64,000 nucleotides of DNA. It comes from an uncultured Clostridia bacterium (GTDB lineage: Bacteria; Bacillota; Clostridia; Oscillospirales; Ruminococcaceae). Numbering within the stretch: position 1 is the first letter of the stretch; each line of letters begins with the position of its first letter. Below the pieces are notes generated by a model. That model made no database searches. It saw nothing but the letters and a program-made list of their open reading frames with translations, and had not been told where the DNA came from. The stretch covers positions 1 through 64,000 of the forward strand of contig CANRFB010000002.1 of the NCBI GenBank assembly GCA_947629785.1. Reading direction: 5' to 3'. Below are positions 51,181-59,353 of the stretch, piece by piece. The translations under genes were made by a program, and so were the position numbers.

Positions 51181-51452
51181 AACAAAAGCCTTATCCCATA
51201 ACCTATCAGGGACAAGGCGAACCTTGCTTTTTACACCACCCCGGACTAAAGCCGCCGCAGACGTTCCGCAGCGAGTTCTTTGCCTTAACGCGGCGCACGT
51301 TCAAGCCTACTTGAAAATTCAGCCTGACCACTCGCGGGTGAAATTTCACCATGTCATGGCGTGAAAGACTTCCAGCAAATGCCTTTCTCTCTGAAAACGC
51401 CGTTCCCGACAAGGTTACTTTGCCCGGTCATAATGTTTCGGGATAATTCCAT
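51181..51452 (-). promoter_or_regulatory. T-box leader of pheS (specifier UUC)
   Basis: On the minus strand the leader has AGAGAG (Stem I), GCTGGAAG, a specifier region GAAATTTCACCCGCGAGT in which UUC (Phe; 51342-51340) lies just before ACC, an AGTAGG..AACG stretch, CGTTAA, and TGGT (complement of ACCA at 51235-51238) as the T-box that pairs with tRNA acceptor NCCA. The terminator is GCCTTGTCCC/GGGATAAGGC (51218-51188) followed by TTTTGTT. Uncharged tRNA-Phe would favour antitermination and pheS expression. Confidence 0.82.
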
Positions 51453-51458
51453 AACTAT

Positions 51459-51487
51459 ATTATATACAATAACGTCACAAATTGCAA
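51459..51487 (-). promoter_or_regulatory. pheS promoter
   Basis: On the minus strand TTGCAA (51487-51482), 17 bases and TATAAT (51464-51459). The T-box leader begins about seven bases downstream. Confidence 0.75.
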
Positions 51488-51498
51488 GCAAAAATTTA

Positions 51499-51527
51499 TT
51501 GAATCACAAAAAATTTTATGGTATAAT
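51499..51527 (+). promoter_or_regulatory. Promoter of DUF6106 gene
   Basis: TTGAAT (51499-51504), 17 bases and TATAAT (51522-51527) with extended TGG. It is back-to-back with the pheS promoter, only 12 bases away. Confidence 0.75.
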
Positions 51528-51619
51528 ATATTTTGTACAAATTTATTCCGGCAAAATCAGATGATCTCCCATTTTATGCCACGTCAACTGTATTTGCCAA
51601 TGAAAGGAAATTTTATAGA

Positions 51620-52168
51620 ATGGACGTTTTTGTAGAGCAGATAGTAAAGAAAGAAACTACCGGAAAGGACTGGGCTGTCCGTATCGCCATAGGTCTGGGA
51701 ATGGGCATACTGCTTGCGGTGTCGCTGTTCCTGTTCCTGTTTGTGTTCCCGCTGCTGGGGCTGGTGCTGTTCTTCGGAGTTATCTGGGGCGGCTGGTATC
51801 TTATCACGAACACCGACTGCGAGTATGAATACATCGTAACCAACGGCGAAATGGACATTGACAAGATAATCGCTAAAAGAAAGCGCATACGCCTTATGAC
51901 CGTAAAAGCTTCCGCCTTTGAGGATTTCGGCGAATACGAAAACGCTCCCGAAGCTGAAAGCGGCGTTACCGTTGTCAGCGCCCTCGGAGTCGGCGAAACC
52001 AAAAACGAAGCGGGAGAAATTACTCCGCTGAAAACCTATTACGCCGACCTGAAACACCCCTCGGCGGGAAACGTCCGCCTGATATTCTGCCCCGAACAGC
52101 GTGTTATTGACGCGCTTACACCCTATTTCTCGCGGCAGCTGAAAATAAATTTATCCAAAAAACAGTAA
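51620..52168 (+). CDS. DUF6106-like membrane protein
   Basis: This 182-residue protein has an N-terminal segment MDVFVEQIVKKETTGKDW, two adjacent membrane helices (about 20-60) and a cytoplasmic domain with DCEYEYIVTNGEMDIDKIIA (about 68-87), typical of DUF6106 of Clostridia. Function unknown. I chose ATG 51620 with GAAAGGAAATTTTATAGA upstream; the in-frame extension to 51533 lies over the promoter. Confidence 0.75.
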   Translation: MDVFVEQIVKKETTGKDWAVRIAIGLGMGILLAVSLFLFLFVFPLLGLVLFFGVIWGGWYLITNTDCEYEYIVTNGEMDIDKIIAKRKRIRLMTVKASAFEDFGEYENAPEAESGVTVVSALGVGETKNEAGEITPLKTYYADLKHPSAGNVRLIFCPEQRVIDALTPYFSRQLKINLSKKQ

Positions 52169-52203
52169 AAAACGACTTATATATCTGAAAGGAACGATCT
52201 AAA

Positions 52204-52563
52204 ATGACTATCGGATCATATATTATCGAGATCCCCCGCATCAAGAAAATTGCGGGAAAGCCCAAATTCATCGCAAGATACTTTTCCCCGCCCGAAATGA
52301 AATTCCTTATGGAAAAGCATTTCCCCGTTACCACAATTGCGGAGATGTTCGCCACGAAGCTTGCGTTCCTGAACGCAATGGGCGTTCACGCAAGGGATTA
52401 CAAGCCCAATGAAATTTCCGTCCTCACCGACTACGGCGGAAACTATTATATAAGCCTTATAGGCGATTCCAAAAGAGCGTTTGCGGCTAAAAGGCTGAGA
52501 ACGGCGGTAAGCTGTTCACATTCCAGATACACGGCGCTTGCAACGGTCGTTTTCTACGAATAA
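52204..52563 (+). CDS. Holo-ACP synthase-like protein lacking metal ligands
   Basis: This 119-residue protein aligns along its whole length with AcpS (4'-phosphopantetheinyl transferase): ARYFSPPEMKFL (about 24-35), IAEMFATKLAFLNAMG (about 45-60) and a SCSHSRYTALATVVF end (about 102-116). The N-terminal GIDIVEI of active AcpS is GSYIIEI here, and FAxKEA is FATKLA. The Asp and Glu that bind Mg2+ are thus Tyr and Leu. It lies 23 bases before nnrD/E, the common acpS position. I infer that it is inactive or has a new role. Confidence 0.75.
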   Translation: MTIGSYIIEIPRIKKIAGKPKFIARYFSPPEMKFLMEKHFPVTTIAEMFATKLAFLNAMGVHARDYKPNEISVLTDYGGNYYISLIGDSKRAFAAKRLRTAVSCSHSRYTALATVVFYE

Positions 52564-52585
52564 CAAAATTTAAGGAGGGATCCGT

Positions 52586-54136
52586 ATGTTATTTCCTACG
52601 CCACGGCAGATGAAAACCATTGAGGAAAATTCCGACGGCAGCGGCATTTCCTACCGCGCACTTATGGAAAACGCGGGCGAAATGCTTACCCTGCTCATAA
52701 ATCAGATCGGAGAGGACTTTGACCTTTCCGCGGGCGCAGTAATTCTCTGCGGAAGCGGAAACAACGGCGGCGACGGCTTCGTCACAGCCCGTCTGCTTGC
52801 AGAAACAGGCATTCCCGTTACGGTCGCCCTTGCCTGCGGCGACCCCTCTACCGAACTTGCCGCTCTTGAATACATGGAACTCAGCGGCGTTAAAGGCGTT
52901 CAGGTAATAGACATAAACGACAATATAGAAATGATATTCAAGCACCTTTCCTCGGCGGCGGTCATTGTTGACGCCGTTTTCGGAACGGGTTACCACGGAT
53001 TTCTTCCGCAGAACATCAAGGATTGCTTCGACTATGCTGACCGCTGCAGCGGAATAAAGATAGCGGCGGACGTTCCCTCCGGCGGCGACTGTCTCAGGGG
53101 AACTGTGGCAGAGGGCACTATGAAATGTTCCTACACCGTGACTTTCGGTTATAAAAAAGTCGGAATGTTAATGTACCCCCTTGCAGATTACTGCGGCGAA
53201 ATAATCACCGCGGATATAGGTTTCACCGACTCCTGCATAAGAAGAATAGACTATCTCCCCACACTTTTTGACGGAAAAGACCTGCTTTCCGTTCTCCCGA
53301 AACGCCATAAAAATTCCTACAAAGGCGATTTCGGAAAGCTTCTGAACGTTGCGGGCTGTTCGCGAATGAGAGGCGCGGCTATGCTTTCCACAAAAGCCGC
53401 CCTGCGCTGCGGAACGGGACTTGTAACCCTTGCTTCGCCCGAATCAGTTATCGGAAGCGTTGCCATAGGAATTCCCGAAGCTACATATCTGCCTGTTTCC
53501 GCCGACAGAAACGGCTGCATTTCCGAAGCAGGCGGGGAAACCATTCTTAAAAACCTTGCAGGCAAGACCGCTGTTTCCGTAGGCTGCGGACTTGCGGTAA
53601 CTGCGGCTACAAAGACACTTGTCAGAAAGATAATAAAAGAAGCGGATTGTCCCATTATTTTGGACGCTGATGGAATAAACTGTATTGCGGACAACATAGA
53701 TATAATCAGAGACGCAAAAAACAAGCTTATCATAACTCCCCACACCGGAGAACTGGCAAGACTTCTTGGAAACACCACCGAAGCCGCTGCCGCCGACCGT
53801 CTTACCCTTGCGGTAAACCTTGCGCGGGAATACAACATTATAATTGTTGCAAAGGGAGTTCCCACTTTTGTTGTAGGCGACGGAAAAGTCTATGCCGTTC
53901 CCGCTGGAAACCCGGGACTCAGCAAAGGCGGAAGCGGCGATGTTCTCACCGGCGTAATAGCGGCGCTTTGTGCGCAGGGCGTTGAACCCATGAAAGCCGC
54001 GGCGGCGGGAGTTTACATTCACGGCGCGGCTGCTGACGAGGCGGCAAAGGAATATTCCGAGATCGCCATGCTGCCCTCCGATGTTGCGGATAACTTGTCT
54101 TTTGTGTTCAAAAACCTGAACAACGAGGGCATATAG
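52586..54136 (+). CDS. nnr: Bifunctional NAD(P)H-hydrate epimerase/dehydratase
   Basis: This 516-residue fusion repairs hydrated NAD(P)H. The YjeF-N epimerase domain (about 1-215) contains ILCGSGNNGGDGFVTARLL (about 54-72) and VDAVFGTGYHG (about 131-141). The ADP-dependent dehydratase domain (about 225-510) contains HTGELARLLGNT (about 385) and LSKGGSGDVLTGVIAALCAQ (about 443-462), with the catalytic Asp. It has AAGGAGGGATCCGT upstream and follows the AcpS-like gene. Confidence 0.95.
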   Translation: MLFPTPRQMKTIEENSDGSGISYRALMENAGEMLTLLINQIGEDFDLSAGAVILCGSGNNGGDGFVTARLLAETGIPVTVALACGDPSTELAALEYMELSGVKGVQVIDINDNIEMIFKHLSSAAVIVDAVFGTGYHGFLPQNIKDCFDYADRCSGIKIAADVPSGGDCLRGTVAEGTMKCSYTVTFGYKKVGMLMYPLADYCGEIITADIGFTDSCIRRIDYLPTLFDGKDLLSVLPKRHKNSYKGDFGKLLNVAGCSRMRGAAMLSTKAALRCGTGLVTLASPESVIGSVAIGIPEATYLPVSADRNGCISEAGGETILKNLAGKTAVSVGCGLAVTAATKTLVRKIIKEADCPIILDADGINCIADNIDIIRDAKNKLIITPHTGELARLLGNTTEAAAADRLTLAVNLAREYNIIIVAKGVPTFVVGDGKVYAVPAGNPGLSKGGSGDVLTGVIAALCAQGVEPMKAAAAGVYIHGAAADEAAKEYSEIAMLPSDVADNLSFVFKNLNNEGI

Positions 54137-54157
54137 TATTCCGCCAAAAAACAAACT

Positions 54158-54188
54158 GCCCTCTGTTCGGAAAACGGAGGGCTTTTTT
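54158..54188 (+). terminator. Terminator that overlaps the next ribosome site
   Basis: GCCCTCTG (54158-54165) pairs with CGGAGGGC (54175-54182), followed by TTTTTT (54183-54188). GGAGGG in the 3' arm is seven bases from the lipoprotein ATG at 54189, so the same bases act as ribosome site and terminator arm. Confidence 0.75.
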
Positions 54189-54761
54189 ATGGGAAAAACA
54201 AGGCATTTTGCCGCACTTGCTGTAATATCCGCCATGATATTTACAGGCTGTAATAACGCAGGAAACAGTATTCTTGAAAAAACGCCGGACATAGACGTTC
54301 CCTTTGAGTCGGAAATGAAAATTCAGGCAGGGGAACTGGAATTTGAGGGAAATATAAAACGTTTCACCGCGGGCGTGTGGGAAATGGACATAACAGCGCC
54401 GGAAACTCTTTCGGGACTTTGCATTTCCTACGACGACAGCAGCGGCGTGAAAGCCGTTCTTGACGGTCTTGAAGCGGAAATTCCCCCTGAAAATATCAAT
54501 GACGGCGCGGTTTTTGCGCTGATGTTCAAAGCTATGGACTGCGCCGCGGCGGCAGGACAGCTTTCCTGCGCCGACACCGAGGACGGAAAGGTTTACAGCG
54601 GCGAATTTTCGGGCGGCACGTATATGCTGACCTTTGACCCGAAAACAGCGGCGCTTACCCACATCGAAATACCTTACGGCGAGATAGAGGGCGAATTTAC
54701 CAACTTTACGGTGACGAAATCCGAGACCGTTCCGCCCGGAACAACGGAGGCTTCCTCCTGA
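54189..54761 (+). CDS. Predicted lipoprotein, unknown
   Basis: This 190-residue protein has a lipoprotein signal: KTRHFAALAVISAMIFTGC, with a lipobox FTGC and Cys at about 21. The rest is a beta-rich domain (about 40-185) with no family that I recognise. It would be fixed to the outer face of the membrane. The start directly follows a terminator T-run. No separate promoter is obvious. Confidence 0.7.
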   Translation: MGKTRHFAALAVISAMIFTGCNNAGNSILEKTPDIDVPFESEMKIQAGELEFEGNIKRFTAGVWEMDITAPETLSGLCISYDDSSGVKAVLDGLEAEIPPENINDGAVFALMFKAMDCAAAAGQLSCADTEDGKVYSGEFSGGTYMLTFDPKTAALTHIEIPYGEIEGEFTNFTVTKSETVPPGTTEASS

Positions 54762-54785
54762 ACGGAAGTCCTGTTCCGCATAAGG

Positions 54786-55619
54786 TCACGCCTTTTTTGA
54801 ACGGCTTTCGCTGTGTGCCGAAATCAGTTCCTGCGCGTACTTGTCGCGGCTTTCCTCATAAGCGGCTTTAGCTTTTGCCCGCCGGACCTTGCGGGCTTCG
54901 GGAGTATTCTCCGCCTGTTCCTTGGTCATCTTGGGCTTTTCTTCGTGGCGTTTGGCGGTGCTTTTCTCGTCCTTGGCGGCGGGTTTGTTTTCCTGCTCCT
55001 TGGCTTTGCGATCGGCGTCCTTGCAGCGTTTTTCTTCGGACTTTGCCTTTTCCATATCCTTTTCGGCTTTCAGTTTCTCGCGCTCTGTAGGCAAAGCGGC
55101 ATAATCCCCGCTCTTGACAAAATCGGCTGTTTCCTTTTCAATTGCGGACATCTTCTGCTGTTCGCTCATGACCGCGCTTAGCTTTTTCTCCTGCGGGATA
55201 TGCGGGTCGTTCATGACGTTGTTTACGGTGGTAAGCGCTTTAGCGGCATGGGACATTCTGAAACGCTGGACTTCCTCTTTTGTGCGGCACTTTTTCAGTT
55301 CGCGGATATAGGCGGCGCGTTCCGCTTCCACGTCCAGAGCCTGCGCGTAAGCTATGGGGTCTTTCCTTTGCAGGTAACTCATTTCGGAGGGTGTGAGCCT
55401 GCTGCCGCAGGTGAGCTTGCTGCGTATTCCCGTAAGAACTTTGTCGTTATTTTTATCGTCGGAATTATTCAGCTTGCTTTTCTGTTCTTCCACCCACTCA
55501 TTGACGGACTTTATGCTGCCTGCGGAAAAATCCCCGCTTTGCTTTTTCTGCTGCCACTTATTCTGCATATCAATGCTTTTTACATAGTTATTTACTGAAC
55601 TCAATGCTGTAATATACAC
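54786..55619 (-). CDS. Lysine-rich coiled-coil protein, unknown
   Basis: This 277-residue protein is soluble and highly charged. The C-terminal half (about 165-275) is a Lys/Glu/Ala-rich coiled coil with SEEKRCKDADRKAKEQENKP. The N-terminal half has AYAQALDVEAERAAYIRELK and no known domain. The start is GTG 55619 with a GGGGG ribosome site. Codon use fits the neighbours, so it seems a real gene, but the function is unknown. Confidence 0.65.
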   Translation of the reverse strand: MYITALSSVNNYVKSIDMQNKWQQKKQSGDFSAGSIKSVNEWVEEQKSKLNNSDDKNNDKVLTGIRSKLTCGSRLTPSEMSYLQRKDPIAYAQALDVEAERAAYIRELKKCRTKEEVQRFRMSHAAKALTTVNNVMNDPHIPQEKKLSAVMSEQQKMSAIEKETADFVKSGDYAALPTEREKLKAEKDMEKAKSEEKRCKDADRKAKEQENKPAAKDEKSTAKRHEEKPKMTKEQAENTPEARKVRRAKAKAAYEESRDKYAQELISAHSESRSKKA

Positions 55620-55701
55620 AGCAATTCCCCCTTTCGGAATTTTTCCTTACTATATATATCGGCAGGAAAATCGAAAACTTTAGGGTTTTCCGAAAAAAAT
55701 A

Positions 55702-55730
55702 TTGACATACGGGAAAATTTCCTGTATAAT
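55702..55730 (+). promoter_or_regulatory. Promoter of C39-like peptidase gene
   Basis: TTGACA (55702-55707), 17 bases and TATAAT (55725-55730), both perfect. Transcription should start at about 55737, one base before the ATG at 55738. Confidence 0.85.
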
Positions 55731-55737
55731 TTCAGTT

Positions 55738-56352
55738 ATGGAACTGAATTACATCAAAATAAAGCGTTCGGAGGGGTATATGTACGGCGGGAATCAGGCG
55801 CTTTTCGGGAAACGTTCCCTGAGAAGCGGCTGCGGAATGATAGCCGCCTGCGACTTTATCCTCTACTCATCGGGGAAACGCGCCCTGAACTTCGCCGAAT
55901 ATGCGGACTTCGTGGAAAATTTCCGCGACAAAGAAGCCTACCGCAGAACTTCAAACCTATTGGGAATATTCCCCTTTCGGCTTACAAAACTGATAAACTC
56001 ACACATTGACGGAAAGGTACGGTTCATCAGCCGTCTTCGTTTCAGTGAAAACAGTCTGCGGAAATTTCTCAGAAAATCCCTCCTATCGGGCTCCCCCGTA
56101 ATTATCCGCATAGGCTTTGATATTAAGAAACTGCCGTATATCATAAAATTCCCCGACAGGAACGGAAAGACCGCAAAAGGCAGATTTCACTGGCATTATG
56201 TGACCGTTACGGGAATTACGGAAAGCGGCGCAGTAAAATTTTCCTCATGGGGCGGCGTGGGCGAAACCGACTGCGGACAGCTTTTCAGGCATTTCGGAAT
56301 AACGGGCGGAGTGATCGCAGACAGCAGGATAAGCGTTTCTCCAAAAAATTAA
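55738..56352 (+). CDS. C39-like cysteine peptidase, possibly leaderless
   Basis: This 204-residue protein has papain-like C39 features: GGNQALFGKRSLRSGCGMIA (Gln at about 18 and Cys at about 31), HWHYVTVTGITESGAVKFSS (His at about 153) and a WGG turn. No signal peptide is present. The ATG at 55738 begins at the expected transcription start, without a ribosome site. A second ATG (55780) has GGAGGGG only three bases away and would remove the first 14 residues but keep the Gln and Cys. Function unknown. Confidence 0.6.
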   Translation: MELNYIKIKRSEGYMYGGNQALFGKRSLRSGCGMIAACDFILYSSGKRALNFAEYADFVENFRDKEAYRRTSNLLGIFPFRLTKLINSHIDGKVRFISRLRFSENSLRKFLRKSLLSGSPVIIRIGFDIKKLPYIIKFPDRNGKTAKGRFHWHYVTVTGITESGAVKFSSWGGVGETDCGQLFRHFGITGGVIADSRISVSPKN

Positions 56353-56435
56353 TAAAAAAATTACAATCATTGTCAGGCATATCCATAATATTGTTGTAAA
56401 ATTTTATTGAAATACCCCCGAAAGGAAGTATAAAA

Positions 56436-56921
56436 ATGGCAGATGAAAAGAAAAAGGGCATAATTTCCGAATTCAAGGAATTTATCGCCCGCGGAAATGT
56501 TATCGACATGGCAGTCGGCATAATCATGGGCGGCGCGTTTACGCCTATCGTAAACTCACTGGTAAACGATATTGTAATGCCCTGCGTAGGAATGATAACA
56601 GGCGGAATAGATTTCTCCGACAAGCGGATAATCCTCAAGGAAGCCGTTGCCGCCAACGAGGAACTGGGAATTGCAGAGGTCGCGGAAGTCGCCATAAGAT
56701 ACGGAAATCTCATTCAGGTAGTTATAAACTTCCTGATAATCTCGCTTTGCGTATTTTTCCTGATAAAAGCTATAAACAAGCTAAGGAAGAAAGAAGAACC
56801 CAAGCCCGAAGAGCCGCCTGCGGAGCCCGAGCCTACCAAGGAAGAACTTCTCCTTACCGAGATACGCGACCTGCTGAAAGGCGGGGCAGTTTCCAATGCC
56901 GCGGAAGATAAGAAAGAATAG
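56436..56921 (+). CDS. mscL: Large-conductance mechanosensitive channel MscL
   Basis: This 161-residue channel opens on hypo-osmotic shock. It has the family N-terminus ISEFKEFIARGNVIDMAVGI (about 10-29) with TM1, a periplasmic-type loop (about 55-90) and TM2 LIQVVINFLIISLCVFFLIK (about 90-109), then a charged KKEEPKPEEPPAEPEPTKEE tail. CCGAAAGGAAG precedes the ATG. It is followed by a terminator. Confidence 0.96.
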   Translation: MADEKKKGIISEFKEFIARGNVIDMAVGIIMGGAFTPIVNSLVNDIVMPCVGMITGGIDFSDKRIILKEAVAANEELGIAEVAEVAIRYGNLIQVVINFLIISLCVFFLIKAINKLRKKEEPKPEEPPAEPEPTKEELLLTEIRDLLKGGAVSNAAEDKKE

Positions 56922-56944
56922 CGCATCATACATAATGCAAACAA

Positions 56945-56980
56945 GCCGCAAAACCCGTTAAACCAAGGTTTTGCGGCTTT
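56945..56980. terminator. Bidirectional terminator after mscL
   Basis: GCCGCAAAACC (56945-56955) pairs perfectly with GGTTTTGCGGC (56967-56977), followed by TTT. It lies between convergent genes. Confidence 0.88.
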
Positions 56981-56982
56981 AT

Positions 56983-57186
56983 TCATTTCCTTTGTACGCC
57001 GTACTTTTCGTAGAACGCGTCAATGTCGGCGGGAGTGCTGACCAGTTCGGCAAAGTGAAGCTTCTTGTCCGCCGCCGAATAAAATCCGATAGTCTTTTCT
57101 CCCGTGCAGATACTTGATTCTACCTTAATGTCATCCGCCGAAAACCCGTCAGGAACAGGCAAAGGCTTAAATTTTCCACGCTTCAA
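56983..57186 (-). CDS. Small protein, unknown
   Basis: This 67-residue protein (KRGKFKPLPVPDGFSADDIK at the start; FYEKYGVQRK at the end) has mixed alpha/beta character and no recognised domain. It lies 18 bases after the GGDEF gene and ends at the mscL terminator, so it is likely co-transcribed with the former. Confidence 0.6.
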   Translation of the reverse strand: MKRGKFKPLPVPDGFSADDIKVESSICTGEKTIGFYSAADKKLHFAELVSTPADIDAFYEKYGVQRK

Positions 57187-57204
57187 AGAATATCCCCGCT
57201 TTTC

Positions 57205-59190
57205 TCAGTTTGTTCCGCCGCTTTGCGAACCGTCGTCACGGTCTTTAAGACGGCAGTAACCGCGGTATTTCCGCCTTGATGATTTCTGAATATACATCAG
57301 CTCGTCCGACTGCTTTATGAAGTGGTCAATGGTCTCTCCCCCGGCGGGAACGCCTTTCATTACCCCGCAGCTTGCTTCCACAAGATACGGCTTGTCGGAA
57401 CGCTGATTATAGCTTTTCAGATACTCCTCAAATTTCTTTATGAACTTATCCGCATAGTCGGGCGCAGGACACATTCCCGCGGCGATATATTCGTCTCCGC
57501 CGAAACGCGCAACTATTTCTTTCCCCTCCGAAACTTCCTCCAAGGCTCTCGCAACGGTGTTTATAGCGTTGTCCCCCTCCTGATGTCCATAGGTGTCGTT
57601 TATGCCTTTGAGTCCGTCAAGGTCTATGGAAATAACCATGAACTCTTTGTTTTCCGAAGCGCACCTGTTGAAAATTTCGGGGGTAAACCTGTAAAATCCG
57701 CGCCTGTTGTAAAGCCTTGTCATGGAGTCCTTTATGTACATATCTTCCAGACGGTTCATTACCATGCGCATTTCATGCTGAATACGCGCGTTTTCGAGAA
57801 CGTTGCAGATATTTGTAACAAGTGAATAAAGTATATGGAAATTTCTCCCCGTAAGGCTGAATTCCATACCGATATAGCCGATGCACCTTTCCTGAAAATG
57901 CAAGGGCAGGAACATTACATTGCCATGCCTGCTGAAAACCTCATCGAAATGGGGAAGCATTTCCTCCGAATTAAAAGGCGGCATAAGTTCAAAATCGCTG
58001 TCATTCAAGCCGTGGATAACATATCTCATAACAGGCGGGTAACCCTCGCTGCGGCAGTTTTCGTAGGAATCCACCGTTTCGTCGTCCGATTTTGAAATGA
58101 ACCCGTCACATATGCAGAGCCAGCATTCCTTTGTCCACAGGTCTTTCAGGAACAGCTTTATCTTATCGAGAGTTTCGTCAAAGGAGAAACTTCCCGTTAC
58201 CTGCTCGGAGGAGGTTATTAGCGAATCGGAAAATCCGTTCCACAGGTCTATCTGGTTATAAAGTTCATGTTTCAGCATATTGTCAGTTGCGGAACGGTTT
58301 ATAGGCTCACAGCCGCAGGATTCGCGGAAAAGCACGCTTCCGTCTACGATTTCATTCCCCACAGGCGGAATTCTTCCCTCAAAAATGTCATTGAGCCTAA
58401 GCGCAGCGGTTTCCCCCGCGCCCGAATAGTTGCACATTATTGTAGTGATAGACGGGAAAAAGGTATTTGCCTCCGCAATGCCGTCAATTCCCGTTACAAT
58501 AACATCTTTGGGAATTTCAAAACCCAGTTCCGCCAGCTTGAAAGCCACGCCAATCGCCATGGAATCGTTTGCACATATGAACGCGTCAGGCATACTTCCG
58601 AACTTGTCAAAATGCTTCTGCACCGCTTCCGACGCCGAAGCCCACCAGAAATACGCATAGTCAACGTCGTCTTCCGTAACGGGAAGCCCGAATTCAGCCA
58701 TTACCTTGCGGAAAACGGCTTCTCTTTCCTCTGATTCCTCATTTCCCTTTCCACCGCCGAGGAATTTCAGCTTTTTAGCGCCGTGCTTTTCAATTACATG
58801 GCGAACTATCTTCTCGAAAGCGTTCTGATATTCCAGAGAAATATTATACGCAGCGTCATTTTCGCCGTCAAGGATAATTATCGGTATATTTTTCTTCTTT
58901 GCCTTTTCAATAAGTTCGTTCATGGAAGCCTGAGACTTCATGAACATGGCAGTTATAACAAGGGCGTCTATTCTGTCGAAATTGATAAGGCGGTATATAT
59001 TTACTTCACCGCGGTCATAGGGAGTGTCATGGAGTTCGTTTGCCAGCGAACGGAACCACATTACATGGTAGTCAAACTCCGCGCACTTTTCAATAAACGA
59101 CTGAACAAGCGGTGACAGATAGGAATCGTCAATACCTCCCGAAACAAGGGCAATTATCTTCCTCCCTGATTTCCCGACATTTTCGCTCAT
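57205..59190 (-). CDS. Periplasmic-binding-protein-like domain fused to GGDEF
   Basis: This 661-residue protein starts with a LacI-type ligand-binding domain without its DNA-binding helix (about 10-290: GKSGRKIIALVSGGIDDSYL, AFICANDSMAIGVAFKLAEL, VTGIDGIAEANTFFPSITTI). A middle region (about 300-485) may be GAF-like, and the C-terminal GGDEF domain (about 495-645) has DSMTRLYNRRGFYRF, SIDLDGLKGINDTYGH and the active-site loop RFGGDEYIAAG. No RxxD inhibitory site or membrane segment is seen. It probably makes cyclic di-GMP in the cytoplasm in response to a sugar-like ligand. Confidence 0.9.
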   Translation of the reverse strand: MSENVGKSGRKIIALVSGGIDDSYLSPLVQSFIEKCAEFDYHVMWFRSLANELHDTPYDRGEVNIYRLINFDRIDALVITAMFMKSQASMNELIEKAKKKNIPIIILDGENDAAYNISLEYQNAFEKIVRHVIEKHGAKKLKFLGGGKGNEESEEREAVFRKVMAEFGLPVTEDDVDYAYFWWASASEAVQKHFDKFGSMPDAFICANDSMAIGVAFKLAELGFEIPKDVIVTGIDGIAEANTFFPSITTIMCNYSGAGETAALRLNDIFEGRIPPVGNEIVDGSVLFRESCGCEPINRSATDNMLKHELYNQIDLWNGFSDSLITSSEQVTGSFSFDETLDKIKLFLKDLWTKECWLCICDGFISKSDDETVDSYENCRSEGYPPVMRYVIHGLNDSDFELMPPFNSEEMLPHFDEVFSRHGNVMFLPLHFQERCIGYIGMEFSLTGRNFHILYSLVTNICNVLENARIQHEMRMVMNRLEDMYIKDSMTRLYNRRGFYRFTPEIFNRCASENKEFMVISIDLDGLKGINDTYGHQEGDNAINTVARALEEVSEGKEIVARFGGDEYIAAGMCPAPDYADKFIKKFEEYLKSYNQRSDKPYLVEASCGVMKGVPAGGETIDHFIKQSDELMYIQKSSRRKYRGYCRLKDRDDGSQSGGTN

Positions 59191-59235
59191 ATCCGTACCT
59201 CCCTTTTCATGCGGTAAAATGTTATTCGTAAAAAT

Positions 59236-59244
59236 AGTATATCA
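59236..59244 (-). promoter_or_regulatory. Possible extended -10 of the GGDEF gene
   Basis: TGATATACT on the minus strand has an extended -10 (TG one base before TATACT) in the AT-rich gap, about 45 bases upstream of the ATG. No clear -35 is seen. Confidence 0.35.
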
Positions 59245-59316
59245 CACTTCACTTACATTTTTGATAAAATTTTGATTACATATTTATAAACAAATGATAA
59301 ATTGTACAACACGCAA

Positions 59317-59353
59317 AAAAACTCGCAGACGCCATGAACGGTATCTGCGGGTT
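59317..59353. repeat. Terminator target duplication, left copy (element 3)
   Basis: This 37-base unit, AAAAA followed by a CTCGCAGA..TCTGCGGG stem around CGCCATGAACGGTA, is repeated exactly at 59680-59716. It keeps a long A-run (T-run on the minus strand), so it is the final terminator for the 59731-60036 gene. Confidence 0.9.
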
